A stretch of DNA of 18,234 nucleotides from Erysipelotrichaceae bacterium (GTDB lineage: Bacteria > Bacillota_I > Bacilli_A > Erysipelotrichales > Coprobacillaceae), in assembly GCA_021202205.1 (NCBI GenBank), contig JAJQDJ010000256.1, positions 1 to 18,234 on the forward strand, in the 5' to 3' direction. Of the stretch, positions 1 to 7,738 are shown piece by piece; position 1 is the stretch's first letter, and every line of letters starts with the position of its first letter. A program made the position numbers and the translations under genes. A model generated the notes under the pieces. It made no database searches and was not told where the DNA came from. It saw only the letters and a list, made by a program, of their open reading frames with translations.

Positions 1-2085
1 TATAGCATACCATACCTTATTGGATGTCCCACCTCGCTATTTGACGCATACAATCTATTTACTGATTATGCAACAATTGAATATCTTGACACATATTATT
101 TAACAGCCGAATCAATAAAAAATAATTATCTAACAACAGATTATGCTTGGATAGGAGAAGAATTTGTTACAGCTTTATATGCTGAAACAGGCTTTATTGA
201 AGTTGTGATTGCAGAAGATGGTACGTATACAGGTACACTTCATGCTGTAACATTCGAAGCAGATTCGATTTATGCTAACTCAATTGTGTTAAAAGGTGAA
301 GATGGTTTATTTTATAAGTTAAATACAGACGGTGTAACCGTTAGTGCTGAACAGACAGAATACAACTCTCTTAGTGGTACTATCCTAATCGCTCAATCTG
401 TTTCTGCTGACAAAATCTATGTCACTGATTTATACGCATTTGATGCTACTATTGGTGGATTCATTATTGATGAAGATGCTATACGTTCTGAAGCTAAAGG
501 CACTATAGATGCTACTACAACTGGTATCTATATGGACAATAAAGGTCAGTTTAACTTTGGTGACTCTAGTAGCTATGTAAAAGGTTACTATGATGAAGAT
601 GGTAACTATAAATTAGAAATCAGTGTTGAGAGTCTATACATGTCGACTGGTAAGAATATTGCCGATGCATTGGATGAATTGTCTGACGGATTGGAAAAGG
701 TAGTAGTTAAAACAACTATATCATACGGTCAATCTGATTCTAGTACTACAGAACCTACTGAATGTTATGAAACTTGTCCAGAACTAGAAGAAGGTACTTA
801 TATCTGGTTAAGCATTGTCGTTACATATGGTGATGGTTCAGAGGATTCTACTGTTTCATGCATTGGAGCAGAGGGAAAGGATAATGTAATCACAAGCGAC
901 ACTGAACCAGAAGATACATCTAAGTTATGGCTGGATACGTCTTCAGTTCCTTATGTTCTTAAAACGTATTCAAGTTATACTTATACAATTTCCGAATCTG
1001 TTCTTGACGATGAAGGCAATGATACTGGAGAAGTAATTGAAACAGAAGTTACAGAAGAAGGCTGGTATGAGGTCAATGACCAATCTGACACAATAACAGA
1101 AGCAATGAATTCTGTAAGTGAAGTCGCAACTGAAGCTTTAAATACTGCAAATGAAGTTTCTGGTTCGGTCGATGAATTGAGTAATAGTCTTACTAGTACT
1201 AATACTACCGTTAATAATTTATCAAATGATTTGACTGCTATATATAAGCAACTCGGTGAATATTCAGAAGATGCAGATGACTCTATAACTGGTTTATCTA
1301 TTTTTAGAGCATTAGAGTATATTTATAGCACTTTACAGCTCACAAATAGTGAATTAGCATTAACATTTAATTCAATGTTTAAGGTTGTTACTGGTGGTAC
1401 TTACACTTATATAGTAGAGGAAGCTAGCGAAGATGATTATACGGTTGATGACGATGGATATTTAATGACTAGTGAAGGTGTTTATATCTACGACGAAAAT
1501 GGCAATCAAATTATTGCTACTACTGTGTATGAAGTGATCGATGCTACTATTGATATTTCAGATGATAATGTAGTTTCAGTGCAAGAGGGTAGTTATACTC
1601 TTGATGGTTTATTGGTTTATACTACCACAGTTATAATCACGTCTACTGTAACATCTACGGTTACAACTACTGATGAAGAAACTGGAGAAGAAGTTGAAAA
1701 AGAAGTTCTTGAGGATGTTTCAGAGGAAGTTACATATACATTCTGTTATGTGGATGTAATTGGTGCTATAGAAAATATTGAGGCACTTGAATCATTAACT
1801 ACCGAAATGCAGAGTGTTGTATCTCATATTATATTAGGTGACGATAACGGTACTCCATATATTTCACTAAGCACGAGTGAATCAGATTTCAGTTTAAGAA
1901 TCACAAATGACCAGATTTCTTTCATTGAAGGAGATAACACTGTAGCTTATATTTCGGATAATAAATTATGGATTACTGAAGCTGAAGTTGATACTATGAC
2001 TATCAATTCGGAATTAAATTTGTTTAACAATTTCAGTTGGATAAACATAAATGGATATTTTGTATTGGTAAAGGAGGATGAATAG
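1..2085 (+). CDS. Phage tail protein, C-terminal part (5' end outside window)
   Basis: The frame is open from base 1 with no stop, so the gene starts upstream; the GTG at 205 is internal. At least 694 residues are visible. The product is acidic and rich in Thr, Ser, Asp and Tyr, with repeated short beta-strand-like units and little Cys. Its sequence style (segments such as DSIYANSIVLKGEDG and GGFIIDEDAI) resembles the C-terminal half of tail-tip or tail-endopeptidase proteins of Gram-positive siphophages, which carry fibre domains at the distal tail. The last 80 residues (LGDDNGTPYISL onward, ending in a short beta segment around SWININGYFVL) look like the C-terminal module that joins such proteins to the receptor-binding part. 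The TAG stop sits inside the ribosome site of the next gene (AAGGAGGATGAATAGGA), so the two are translationally coupled. No catalytic domain lies in the visible part. Family is inferred from composition, motifs and gene order. Confidence 0.75.
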   Translation, partial: YSIPYLIGCPTSLFDAYNLFTDYATIEYLDTYYLTAESIKNNYLTTDYAWIGEEFVTALYAETGFIEVVIAEDGTYTGTLHAVTFEADSIYANSIVLKGEDGLFYKLNTDGVTVSAEQTEYNSLSGTILIAQSVSADKIYVTDLYAFDATIGGFIIDEDAIRSEAKGTIDATTTGIYMDNKGQFNFGDSSSYVKGYYDEDGNYKLEISVESLYMSTGKNIADALDELSDGLEKVVVKTTISYGQSDSSTTEPTECYETCPELEEGTYIWLSIVVTYGDGSEDSTVSCIGAEGKDNVITSDTEPEDTSKLWLDTSSVPYVLKTYSSYTYTISESVLDDEGNDTGEVIETEVTEEGWYEVNDQSDTITEAMNSVSEVATEALNTANEVSGSVDELSNSLTSTNTTVNNLSNDLTAIYKQLGEYSEDADDSITGLSIFRALEYIYSTLQLTNSELALTFNSMFKVVTGGTYTYIVEEASEDDYTVDDDGYLMTSEGVYIYDENGNQIIATTVYEVIDATIDISDDNVVSVQEGSYTLDGLLVYTTTVIITSTVTSTVTTTDEETGEEVEKEVLEDVSEEVTYTFCYVDVIGAIENIEALESLTTEMQSVVSHIILGDDNGTPYISLSTSESDFSLRITNDQISFIEGDNTVAYISDNKLWITEAEVDTMTINSELNLFNNFSWININGYFVLVKEDE

Positions 2086-2473
2086 GAATGGCAACAGCAA
2101 CATCGAGTGTCGTATCGAGTGAATGTCCGAGAGTCACATTGACGACATCTATTTCTAGCAACGGCAATACCTCTGCAACTGTCGCATGGACACTGAAGTA
2201 TGTAACTATTGATGGCTCCACAAAATGAAAACAAGCTTGCAAAAGACTGTTACAGCTAAGATTAATGGTACTACTGTCTATAGTTCTGCAGTAACTGTCG
2301 GCTATAAAACAACGTTCACTATCGCTACTGGTACAACCACTATTAGCAAGACTACTTCAAGTCAGACTATTTCTACTAGTGTCTCAATTGCTTGGGGTAG
2401 TGCGACTTGGAATGGAACTACGTTAGGTACAAGGTCTGGTACTTCATCATTCACCGTATCTGCTAAGACAAGC

Positions 2474-2914
2474 TATACTATTTCTTACAATGCAAATAAT
2501 GGTAGTGGTGCTCCAAGTTCTCAAACGAAATGGTATGGAACTACGTTGACATTGAGTTCAACTAAACCAACTCGAACTGGATACACGTTCAAGAACTGGA
2601 ATACAGCCTCGGGCGGCACAGGTACTAGTTATAGCTCGGGTGGCTCGTATACAGCAAACTCGGCTGTTACGTTATATGCTATTTGGACTGTTAACAGCTA
2701 TACATATACATTCAATGCGAACGGTGGTAGCTCAACCACTACTAAAACTGTAACTTATGGTTCAACGTTTAAGTTTAGCAGCGTCACAACTCCTACCAGA
2801 ACGAATTACAACTTCCTGGGTTGGAGTACGTCATCATCTGCTACAAGTGCTACATACACTACTTCTTCATCTGTAACAGTCGGAACAAGCTCCAAAACAT
2901 ATTATGCAGTATGG
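2474..2914 (+). repeat. Two tandem InlB B-type (Listeria-Bacteroides) protein repeats
   Basis: Two units of about 70 residues follow each other in the tail fibre. The first (2474-2686) starts YNANNGSG, has PTRTGYTFKNW in the middle and ends YAIW. The second (2699-2914) starts FNANGGSS, has PTRTNYNFLGW and ends YAVW. The PTRxxYxFxxW core and the closing YAxW are the signature of the Flg_new/InlB B-repeat family, found in surface-exposed adhesins. In a phage fibre they probably extend the shaft or help it bind the bacterial surface. The units are diverged at the DNA level, so this is not a recent duplication. Confidence 0.8.
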
Positions 2915-4510
2915 GAATTAGCTCACACAGCACCAAATGTTAGTATCACAAGCTTATACAGATGTGCCGATTCAGATGACTCCACAATTAGTCAAACTGG
3001 CAATGCATCAGGTGAATATTACGCTTATATTGCTATTAGCTGGAGTATTAATGAAAGTAGTTATTACTCTGTTAGCTCTATCACGGTTACTGCTTCGAGC
3101 ACTACTACTATATCTACAAGTGGTACAAGTGGCACATCTACAGCGATTGTAAAAGTCAGTGCAAATGCCACAACCGTTACGGTTAAAGTTACCGACAGTG
3201 CTAGTTTAAGCAAAAGTGTTAGCAAGACCTTAGCTGCACCATACGTCATGCCAATTGCTGTTTATCCTGATGGTAAAGCTATTGGGTTTGGTATGCTCCC
3301 TACTTCTAGTAGTACAGTTAATAGTGTTTATTCAATTTACGTTATGAAGAGTTCACCATACTTTATTGCCAGTGATACAACTAGCGGATATGTTATACAG
3401 TTTGGTATAGGTTCGGGACATTATAACAGAGGGAACTGGGATGCTACCGCTAATAGATGGCAAATATATTCCGATGAAAATAGTTATACATATGTACAAG
3501 GCGGAAGCTCTAGTTTGACTTATTGGAAAATCACGGATTCACTTATTGGTGGCAATAGAACTATGTTTATATCCAGCTCAGCATCTAAAACAAGTTCGAC
3601 TGATGGTGTTGCTGGTGTAGAGTTGACTACTAATGGACGCATATATTGTACATCATCTGATGTTAGTTCAATATTTTTCTTCCCTTCAAATGCTACTGCA
3701 TACTATGCTCAAACATATTGTTCGACATCATATTTTGCTCTAGCTTGGGCAGGTGGAACTGGAGCCTGGACTAATTCGTTTAGAGTATATTCTTCTTATA
3801 GTAGAAATGGTACACATTTTTATGTTGGGTCTAGTAAATCTGGAAGTGCGGACGGAAATACTGGTGTTGGTATTTTCTCAGACGGTAGAATAGAACTCTC
3901 TCATGCTTCTTCCCCATACATCGACTTCCATTATGCAAACTCAACTTCAGATTATACTGCTAGGATTATAAATAGCGGTACTGGGCAGTTATAAATCATC
4001 GCAGGAACTTCTTCAAGCAATCCTGGGTATATTTATTTGAATAATACTTCAAGTTTTAATTCGAGTACGTCCCTTACTGGTTATATTAGACTTGGTGCAA
4101 ATGCTACACCTCTTGAACAACCAAACACCAGTGGGGCATTGCAATCATTGATTTATTGTTCTGCTTCGAATAATATCGTCATTGGAGATCAGGCGAACAC
4201 AAGTGGTGGTAATGTACATCTCTATTCAAATGGTGGAGTTGTTAATTTTTATACAGCTGGAAATACTACGTCACAAGCAACCATCAATTCTGCTGGTAGT
4301 TATCGTATTGGCTATGCTGCAACCAATACGTCTTCTACTTCACGTGTAATTTATTGTTATTGGGCTGATGGCTCTCCTCACAACTTAGTAGAAGCCAATT
4401 ACAACGGTTTATCAAGTTATTTAGGTTGGTCTGGTTCCTCAAGTTATGCAACTATTACTACGATCAGAGGTCAGACATGCAGGTACACAAATTCTTCTGG
4501 AACTACAACA

Positions 4511-4960
4511 TTATCTGATAAGAATCTTAAGAAAGATTTTATTTCATTAAGTAGCGATGCATATGACACATTCTTCGATAACCTTAATCCTACTGCATTT
4601 AAATACATCCTAGGACGTTCAGGAAGACATCACTTCGGTTAAATTTCTCAAGAAGTCGAAGAAGCATTAGAAACCGCAGGACTCACAACTAAAGATTTCG
4701 GCGGAGTAAACATCTCTGAAATCACTGAAAGAGAAACTGAAGAAGACGAAGACGGTAATGTTAATGATGTATATGGTAGTGCTACTAATTACTTACTAGA
4801 CCAAGGCATCACTGAAGAGCATGATCTTATCTATACAGAATTTGTCGCATTGAATACGTCACAAATACAAAAACTAAAGACTAGAGTTACAGAACTCGAA
4901 TCATTAGTCGAGAACTTAACTGATATTATAGAAGATTTGAAAGGAGAAACAAATGAAAAT
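4511..4960 (+). other. S74 peptidase / intramolecular chaperone domain of the tail fibre
   Basis: The C-terminal module opens with LSDKNLKKDF. In the S74 (endosialidase-type) family the Ser and the Lys five residues later form the self-cleaving dyad; here they are Ser at 4514-4516 and Lys at 4529-4531, both present. It continues with YDTFFDNLNPTAFKYI and RHHFG, then an in-frame TAA (4640-4642), then ISQEVEEAL, which is exactly where the family has its conserved (G-x-I-x-Q-E-V) segment. The last 30 residues (LNTSQIQKLKTRVTELE...) form a heptad-like coiled coil, as expected for a trimeric chaperone. The TAA removes most of the folding module, so a truncated product would probably not trimerise or process itself. 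Confidence 0.75.
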
Positions 4961-5273
4961 TAATAACGGAATGTTAATGGCTGTATGTAACGCTATGGAG
5001 AATTGCTATAACCGTGCTAACACTATCACTAAGAAATGGGCAGTTACGGATGTAGCAAAGCGTTACTACGATGTCAAAGCAACATTTGATATGGAGCTTA
5101 ACAAAATCATCAAGGAGCAGGGAGAAGATGGACAAATCTCAACTGATAATGAAGACTTCTAGGAATTGCTTAAATGCGAGTCCGAAGTTACTCCGTTGAC
5201 TATGTCTGAGATGGATATTTTAAACCCTAGCATCCAGGACATGATGATTTTAAGAGAGATTGTAAATGAGTAA
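4953..5273 (+). pseudogene. Small phage protein of about 106 residues, split by an in-frame TAG
   Basis: It starts at ATG 4953 after AAAGGAGAAACAA and overlaps the end of the tail fibre gene by 11 bases. The frame reads 69 residues to TAG 5160-5162, then stays open for 36 more codons (ELLKCESEV..., ending ILREIVNE) to TAA 5271-5273, which overlaps the ATG of the next gene by 8 bases. This tight overlap and the coding character after the stop show that the full gene is about 106 residues. A single C-to-T change from CAG (Gln) would explain the stop. The N-terminal part is a helical, Met-rich segment (MKINNGMLMAVCNAM). I do not recognise a family. Its place between fibre and holin fits a minor tail or accessory lysis gene. 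The 69-residue form could still be made. Confidence 0.6.
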
Positions 5274-5596
5274 ATTCAGAGAGAAACTTAACAAATCATT
5301 TATATGTTATTTAAGCGATTTATTTATAACTGTCATGGTAATAGCGTGGATAACCATTATTGTTGTTGAAACAGTAATGGCTATCTATGCTACTGTAGTT
5401 TTATGTGATGTCTCTATTTGGTATAACGTGACAGAGCTTGTTTCAGTACCTCTTACTGCTGGAAGAGCTATATGGATGATAAAAAAATAGTGTCCAGCAC
5501 GCTATCGCAAAAAATAAAGGTGAGCGTGCTCACATGGACTTTCCCAATGTTGATGACACTGAAATGACTTACGAGGAGGAGATTTTAAATGAATGA
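5266..5596 (+). pseudogene. Small phage membrane protein, frame shifted at a run of seven A
   Basis: It starts at ATG 5266, overlapping the previous gene. The first 74 residues hold two hydrophobic segments (about residues 15-42, VMVIAWITIIVVETVMAIYA, and 50-70) and end at TAG 5488-5490 directly after seven A (5481-5487). If one A is removed the frame continues for about 35 codons (SVQHAIAKNKGERAHMDFP..., ending EEEILNE) to TGA 5594-5596. That stop overlaps the holin start by 8 bases, the same overlap style as its neighbours, so the longer form of about 110 residues is probably the original gene. The soluble tail is acidic and would lie on one side of the membrane. Function unknown; a lysis accessory role is suggested only by position. 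The 74-residue form may be what is made now. Confidence 0.55.
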
Positions 5597-5894
5597 TATT
5601 ATTATGATTATTTTGGAAGCTATTGTTAGCATCGCAATTGTTGTAGTTGCAAGATATATTGTTCCTGCAATCAAGGAAAACATGGGAACATCTAACTATG
5701 AAACATTGTTATCCTTTATTAATTCGGTTGTCTACGCAATGCAACAGACATTAGAAGATAACGACGAAAAGAAAATGACTGCAACTGCTTATGTCACTGA
5801 ATGGGTGAATGATCATGGAATTGACATTACATCCGAACAGATTGATATATTAATCGAGGCTGCTGTTAAGGAGCTTAAATTGTTAGAGGAGTAA
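5589..5894 (+). CDS. Phage holin, LL-H family
   Basis: This 101-residue protein has one N-terminal membrane segment (about residues 4-27, IMIILEAIVSIAIVVVARYIV) followed by a charged helical domain ending in IDILIEAAVKELKLLEE. This layout, the size and the phrase EAAVKEL near the end match the LL-H type holins (holin superfamily 6). They gather in the cell membrane at the end of the phage cycle and let the endolysin reach the wall or trigger its action. The ribosome site is ACGAGGAGGAG (5571-5581), 7 bases from the ATG. It lies two genes before the endolysin in a classic holin-lysin cassette. It is intact. Confidence 0.8.
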   Translation: MNDIIMIILEAIVSIAIVVVARYIVPAIKENMGTSNYETLLSFINSVVYAMQQTLEDNDEKKMTATAYVTEWVNDHGIDITSEQIDILIEAAVKELKLLEE

Positions 5895-5901
5895 TAATTT
5901 A

Positions 5902-6231
5902 ATGAATATTTTAAGTATGATTTTAACTCCTCTATTCACTTTTGTTGTGGGTTCGCTATGTACATATATTGTGGGACTAAGACAAAACAAAAAGAAAACA
6001 GAGGAACGTTTACAAAAGATTGAGAATGCTGAAAAAGCAATCTTGCATCAAACAATTTTAAAGAAGTGTAATCTAATATTAATGATAGGTAATGTCACTC
6101 CAGAAGAGATTGACGAGCTAGAATATTTATATCAGCCTTATCAAGCCATTGGTGGAAACCATAGAGCAGGTGTTGCTTATGAAAAAGTATTAGAGTTACC
6201 AAGAATTAAAAATCGTAATGAGGAGGAATAA
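5902..6231 (+). CDS. Small phage protein with one N-terminal membrane segment
   Basis: The 109-residue product has a hydrophobic N-terminus (about residues 1-25, ILSMILTPLFTFVVGSLCTYIV), then a basic, coiled-coil-like stretch (RQNKKKTEERLQKIENAEKA) and a C-terminal helical part with DELEYLYQPYQAIGGNHRAG and YEKVLELP. Small proteins of this layout (one TM, helix, and a Y-x-x-xGGN-x-x-G... YEKV-x-x-LP motif) are common next to holins in Gram-positive phages but have no agreed function. It starts at ATG 5902, with the ribosome site GAGGAG overlapping the end of the holin gene (stop 5892-5894). The stop is followed after two bases by the endolysin ATG, so it is part of the lysis cassette. It may be a second holin or a regulator of lysis; this is a guess. 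Confidence 0.65.
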   Translation: MNILSMILTPLFTFVVGSLCTYIVGLRQNKKKTEERLQKIENAEKAILHQTILKKCNLILMIGNVTPEEIDELEYLYQPYQAIGGNHRAGVAYEKVLELPRIKNRNEEE

Positions 6232-6233
6232 TT

Positions 6234-7025
6234 ATGGCAAAAACAAATAGCGGTTTAGTAAGTTATGCAAAGGCACAAGTAGGAAAACCATACTGGTATG
6301 GTACATTTGGCCAAACAGCAAGTGCAAGCTTGTATAAAAGCAAAAAGGCACAATACCCAAGCTATTATACTGCAAATGATTTTACGTCACAGTATGGCAA
6401 AAGAGTACATGATTGCGTTGGGTTGATTAATGGCTACCTATACCTATGGTCAAACAGTGCAACTGCAACACCTACATATAATTCTGCACAGGATAAAAAC
6501 GCAAGTGGCATGTATGCAGCTGCTAAGACTAAGGGAACTATCTCTAGTTTTCCGAAGACAAAAGGCTTGTTAGTTTTCAAGGGTACATCAACATCAAAGA
6601 TCACTCATGTTGGTGTTTATGATGGAAGTGGATATGTATATGAAGCTAAAGGTCATTCAAGTGGGGTTGTAAAAAGCACTTATAAATCAAGCAATTGGCA
6701 ATACTGGGCACAATGTCCTTATACAACTGATAATACTTCATCAAGTACAAGTTCTAGCAGTAGTTCAACAAGTACTACTTCAAGCACGACATCATCAGTT
6801 AGCTATTATTCAAAATACACTGGTACATCAACAAAGATTGATACAGTATTTAAAGCTATTGGTGTTCCTAACAAATACTATGGTAGCTACACAAAATGTA
6901 AACCAGTCGCTAAAGTTAATGGCTATTCAAGCTATACTGGGACATCTGCTCAAAACTTAGCACTAATCAAGTTAGCTAAAAAGGAAAGCTTGTTAAACCA
7001 TAAAAATGGAGTATGTTCTTATTGA
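6234..7025 (+). CDS. Phage endolysin: NlpC/P60-type peptidase plus C-terminal wall-binding-like domain
   Basis: The enzyme has 263 residues. Residues 5-160 form a cysteine-peptidase/amidase domain of NlpC/P60 (CHAP-like) type. The catalytic Cys is in HDCVGLI (Cys61), the His in ITHVGVY (His125), and a further polar His lies in EAKGH (His141). Such enzymes cut peptide or amide bonds in peptidoglycan at the end of infection. A low-complexity Ser/Thr linker (about residues 166-190) joins it to a C-terminal module (about 192-256) starting YYSKYTGTSTKIDTVFKAIG and continuing to YTGTSAQNLALIKLAKK. That module resembles the short terminal wall-attachment domains of clostridial phage lysins. It has no signal peptide, so it needs the holin. 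The ribosome site is GAGGAGGA, 4-11 bases upstream of ATG 6234. The last residues overlap another small ORF (7006-7182). It is intact. Confidence 0.85.
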   Translation: MAKTNSGLVSYAKAQVGKPYWYGTFGQTASASLYKSKKAQYPSYYTANDFTSQYGKRVHDCVGLINGYLYLWSNSATATPTYNSAQDKNASGMYAAAKTKGTISSFPKTKGLLVFKGTSTSKITHVGVYDGSGYVYEAKGHSSGVVKSTYKSSNWQYWAQCPYTTDNTSSSTSSSSSSTSTTSSTTSSVSYYSKYTGTSTKIDTVFKAIGVPNKYYGSYTKCKPVAKVNGYSSYTGTSAQNLALIKLAKKESLLNHKNGVCSY

Positions 7026-7182
7026 GTACAAAGCACCAACAATTGACAATACTCAAATGCAACTATGGTTTTATTCCAGACCACTGCAAGTCATAGAAGA
7101 AAACGAGGAATCAATATGCGTTCGTTATGAAAATGAATCTTATTGGTTCGATAAAAAGTATATTAAAACCTACTCTCATTAG
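7006..7182 (+). CDS. Small hypothetical protein overlapping the endolysin 3' end
   Basis: This 58-codon ORF starts at ATG 7006 inside the last 20 bases of the endolysin gene and ends at TAG 7180-7182, in the loop of the terminator hairpin. The predicted protein (MEYVLIEYKAPTIDNTQM...) has no membrane segment, is rich in Glu and Tyr, and ends YWFDKKYIKTYSH. It has amino-acid use like a real small protein, with no low complexity. A possible ribosome site AAAAGGAAAG lies about 10 bases upstream. I do not recognise it. It could be a late phage accessory gene; an alternative endolysin C-terminus reached by a frame change is less likely, because the lysin's own end is complete. Confidence 0.45.
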   Translation: MEYVLIEYKAPTIDNTQMQLWFYSRPLQVIEENEESICVRYENESYWFDKKYIKTYSH

Positions 7183-7199
7183 AGGGTAGGTCTTTTTTT
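7165..7199 (+). terminator. Rho-independent terminator of the prophage late operon
   Basis: A 9-bp stem (7169-7177 with 7182-7190, one T-G pair) closes a four-base loop (ATTA, 7178-7181) and is followed by TCTTTTTTT. It ends the tail/lysis cassette. Confidence 0.85.
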
Positions 7200-7200
7200 G

Positions 7201-7220
7201 TGGACGACAAATGGACGACA
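7201..7220 (+). repeat. Direct repeat TGGACGACA x2 at the prophage right edge (possible integrase arm or attachment region)
   Basis: TGGACGACA occurs at 7201-7209 and again at 7212-7220, an 11-base period of about one helical turn, directly behind the last phage terminator. The following 125 bases are very AT-rich (A runs, no ORF) up to the hairpin at 7348. Short helically phased repeats at a prophage end are typical of arm-type sites bound by tyrosine integrases, so the attachment site is probably within 7183-7347. The left end is outside the window, so the core cannot be defined here. Confidence 0.4.
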
Positions 7221-7347
7221 GATGCCAAAAAACGTCAAAAAATATAAATATCGATAAATCAAAAAATATGCTTAAAATCAATGCTTTTACAATCTAAAAA
7301 ATCATTAAAAAGGTATAAATAAAAGGTACTGACTTAGACTAATAAGG

Positions 7348-7373
7348 AAAGCATCCTTTAATGGATGCTTTTT
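7348..7373. terminator. Hairpin terminator between prophage edge and hicB-like gene, possibly bidirectional
   Basis: AAAGCATCC (7348-7356) pairs with GGATGCTTT (7363-7371) around a six-base loop. The + strand side has a T tail (7369-7373). On the - strand it comes directly after the hicB-like stop codon (7372-7374) and would end that transcript, though with a weaker tail (TTTCCTTATT). Confidence 0.7.
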
Positions 7374-7626
7374 AAATACTCTTCATATCTAATTCGATGT
7401 GTGCAATGTCTTCATTTTTTTCTAAATGAATATCTTCAACTTTTGATGGTCTAGGAAACGAATCAACATAATCCTCTAAATATAATTCTAGGACTTCTTT
7501 AGCATTGTTATAAGCTTCCTCGTATGAATAAGCACAACTAATACAACCTGGTAAATCAGGAAAAGTAATGGTAATACCATCATCTTCCTTTAAAAATATA
7601 GATGGATAAATCAATTTTTCTAACAT
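7372..7626 (-). CDS. HicB-like antitoxin-family protein (no HicA partner next to it)
   Basis: The product has 84 residues. Residues 18-50 carry the HicB signature: ITFPDLPGCISCAYSYEEA followed by NAKEVLELYLEDYV, i.e. a partial RNase-H-like fold with the FPDLPG loop and an acidic helix. HicB proteins bind and neutralise the small mRNA-cleaving toxin HicA, and many repress their own promoter through an added DNA-binding domain. Here the C-terminus is short (ending LDMKSI) with no clear ribbon-helix-helix or HTH. It starts at the ATG complementary to 7624-7626, with a perfect AGGAGG (complement of 7633-7638). Neither side holds a HicA-like ORF (about 60 residues with a GSH motif): a hairpin lies downstream and rsmH is divergent upstream. 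It is therefore a solitary HicB-domain protein. It is the only - strand gene in the window. Confidence 0.75.
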   Translation of the reverse strand: MLEKLIYPSIFLKEDDGITITFPDLPGCISCAYSYEEAYNNAKEVLELYLEDYVDSFPRPSKVEDIHLEKNEDIAHIELDMKSI

Positions 7627-7645
7627 TTAATGCCTCCTTGCAAAC

Positions 7646-7651
7646 ATTATA
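7646..7651 (-). promoter_or_regulatory. Likely -10 box of the hicB-like gene
   Basis: TATAAT on the - strand (ATTATA on +) lies 7-8 bases before the ribosome site, giving a very short leader. The -35 position (TATGCA) matches poorly, so the promoter is probable but weakly supported. Confidence 0.4.
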
Positions 7652-7693
7652 TCATATATTTAAATATATGCATAATGCAATTATATAATTATA

Positions 7694-7722
7694 GTGATTA
7701 CGTATGATATTTTTGATATAAT
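7694..7722 (+). promoter_or_regulatory. Likely rsmH promoter; decides the rsmH start
   Basis: TATAAT at 7717-7722 lies 17 bases after GTGATT (7694-7699, a poor -35). Transcription would begin near 7729, which excludes the upstream GTG 7694 and ATGs 7721 and 7724 as start codons and leaves ATG 7739. Confidence 0.5.
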
Positions 7723-7738
7723 GATGACGGTGAAGACA

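Larger units (their letters stand above)
2088..4963 (+). pseudogene. Phage receptor-binding tail fibre with InlB repeats and S74 chaperone domain, interrupted three times
   Basis: The gene starts at ATG 2088 with an excellent ribosome site (AAGGAGG, 2071-2077) and would give about 958 residues. It is broken in three places. The frame shifts at 2222-2228 (CAAAATGA; one extra A would restore it), a TAA lies in frame at 3992-3994, and another TAA lies in frame at 4640-4642. Coding character continues across all three, and the true end is TAA 4961-4963, overlapping the next gene by 11 bases. Domain order: a Ser/Thr-rich beta N-terminus, two InlB-type repeats (2474-2914), a middle region with a conserved-looking APYVMPIAVYPDGKAIGFG segment typical of siphophage structural proteins (DUF859-like, from memory), beta-rich fibre units, then a C-terminal S74 peptidase domain and a coiled coil. 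The open pieces are 2088-2228, 2225-3994, 4037-4642 and a tail without its own start. The product would bind the host surface. As sequenced, only truncated fragments could be made unless there is readthrough. Confidence 0.8.

Noticed and set aside
2088..4963. Diversity-generating retroelement acting on the tail fibre
   Set aside because: No template repeat or reverse transcriptase is in the window and the fibre ends in an S74 domain, not a C-type lectin fold.
5481..5570. Programmed -1 frameshift at A-AAA-AAA
   Set aside because: The -1 frame gives a 26-codon tail (IVSSTLSQKIK...) that ends without contact to the next gene, while the +1 frame gives an acidic tail with the usual overlap. An A insertion is simpler.
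6739..6804. Ser/Thr-rich stretch in the endolysin as a tandem repeat
   Set aside because: Irregular AGT/TCA/ACT codons without a fixed unit; an ordinary domain linker.
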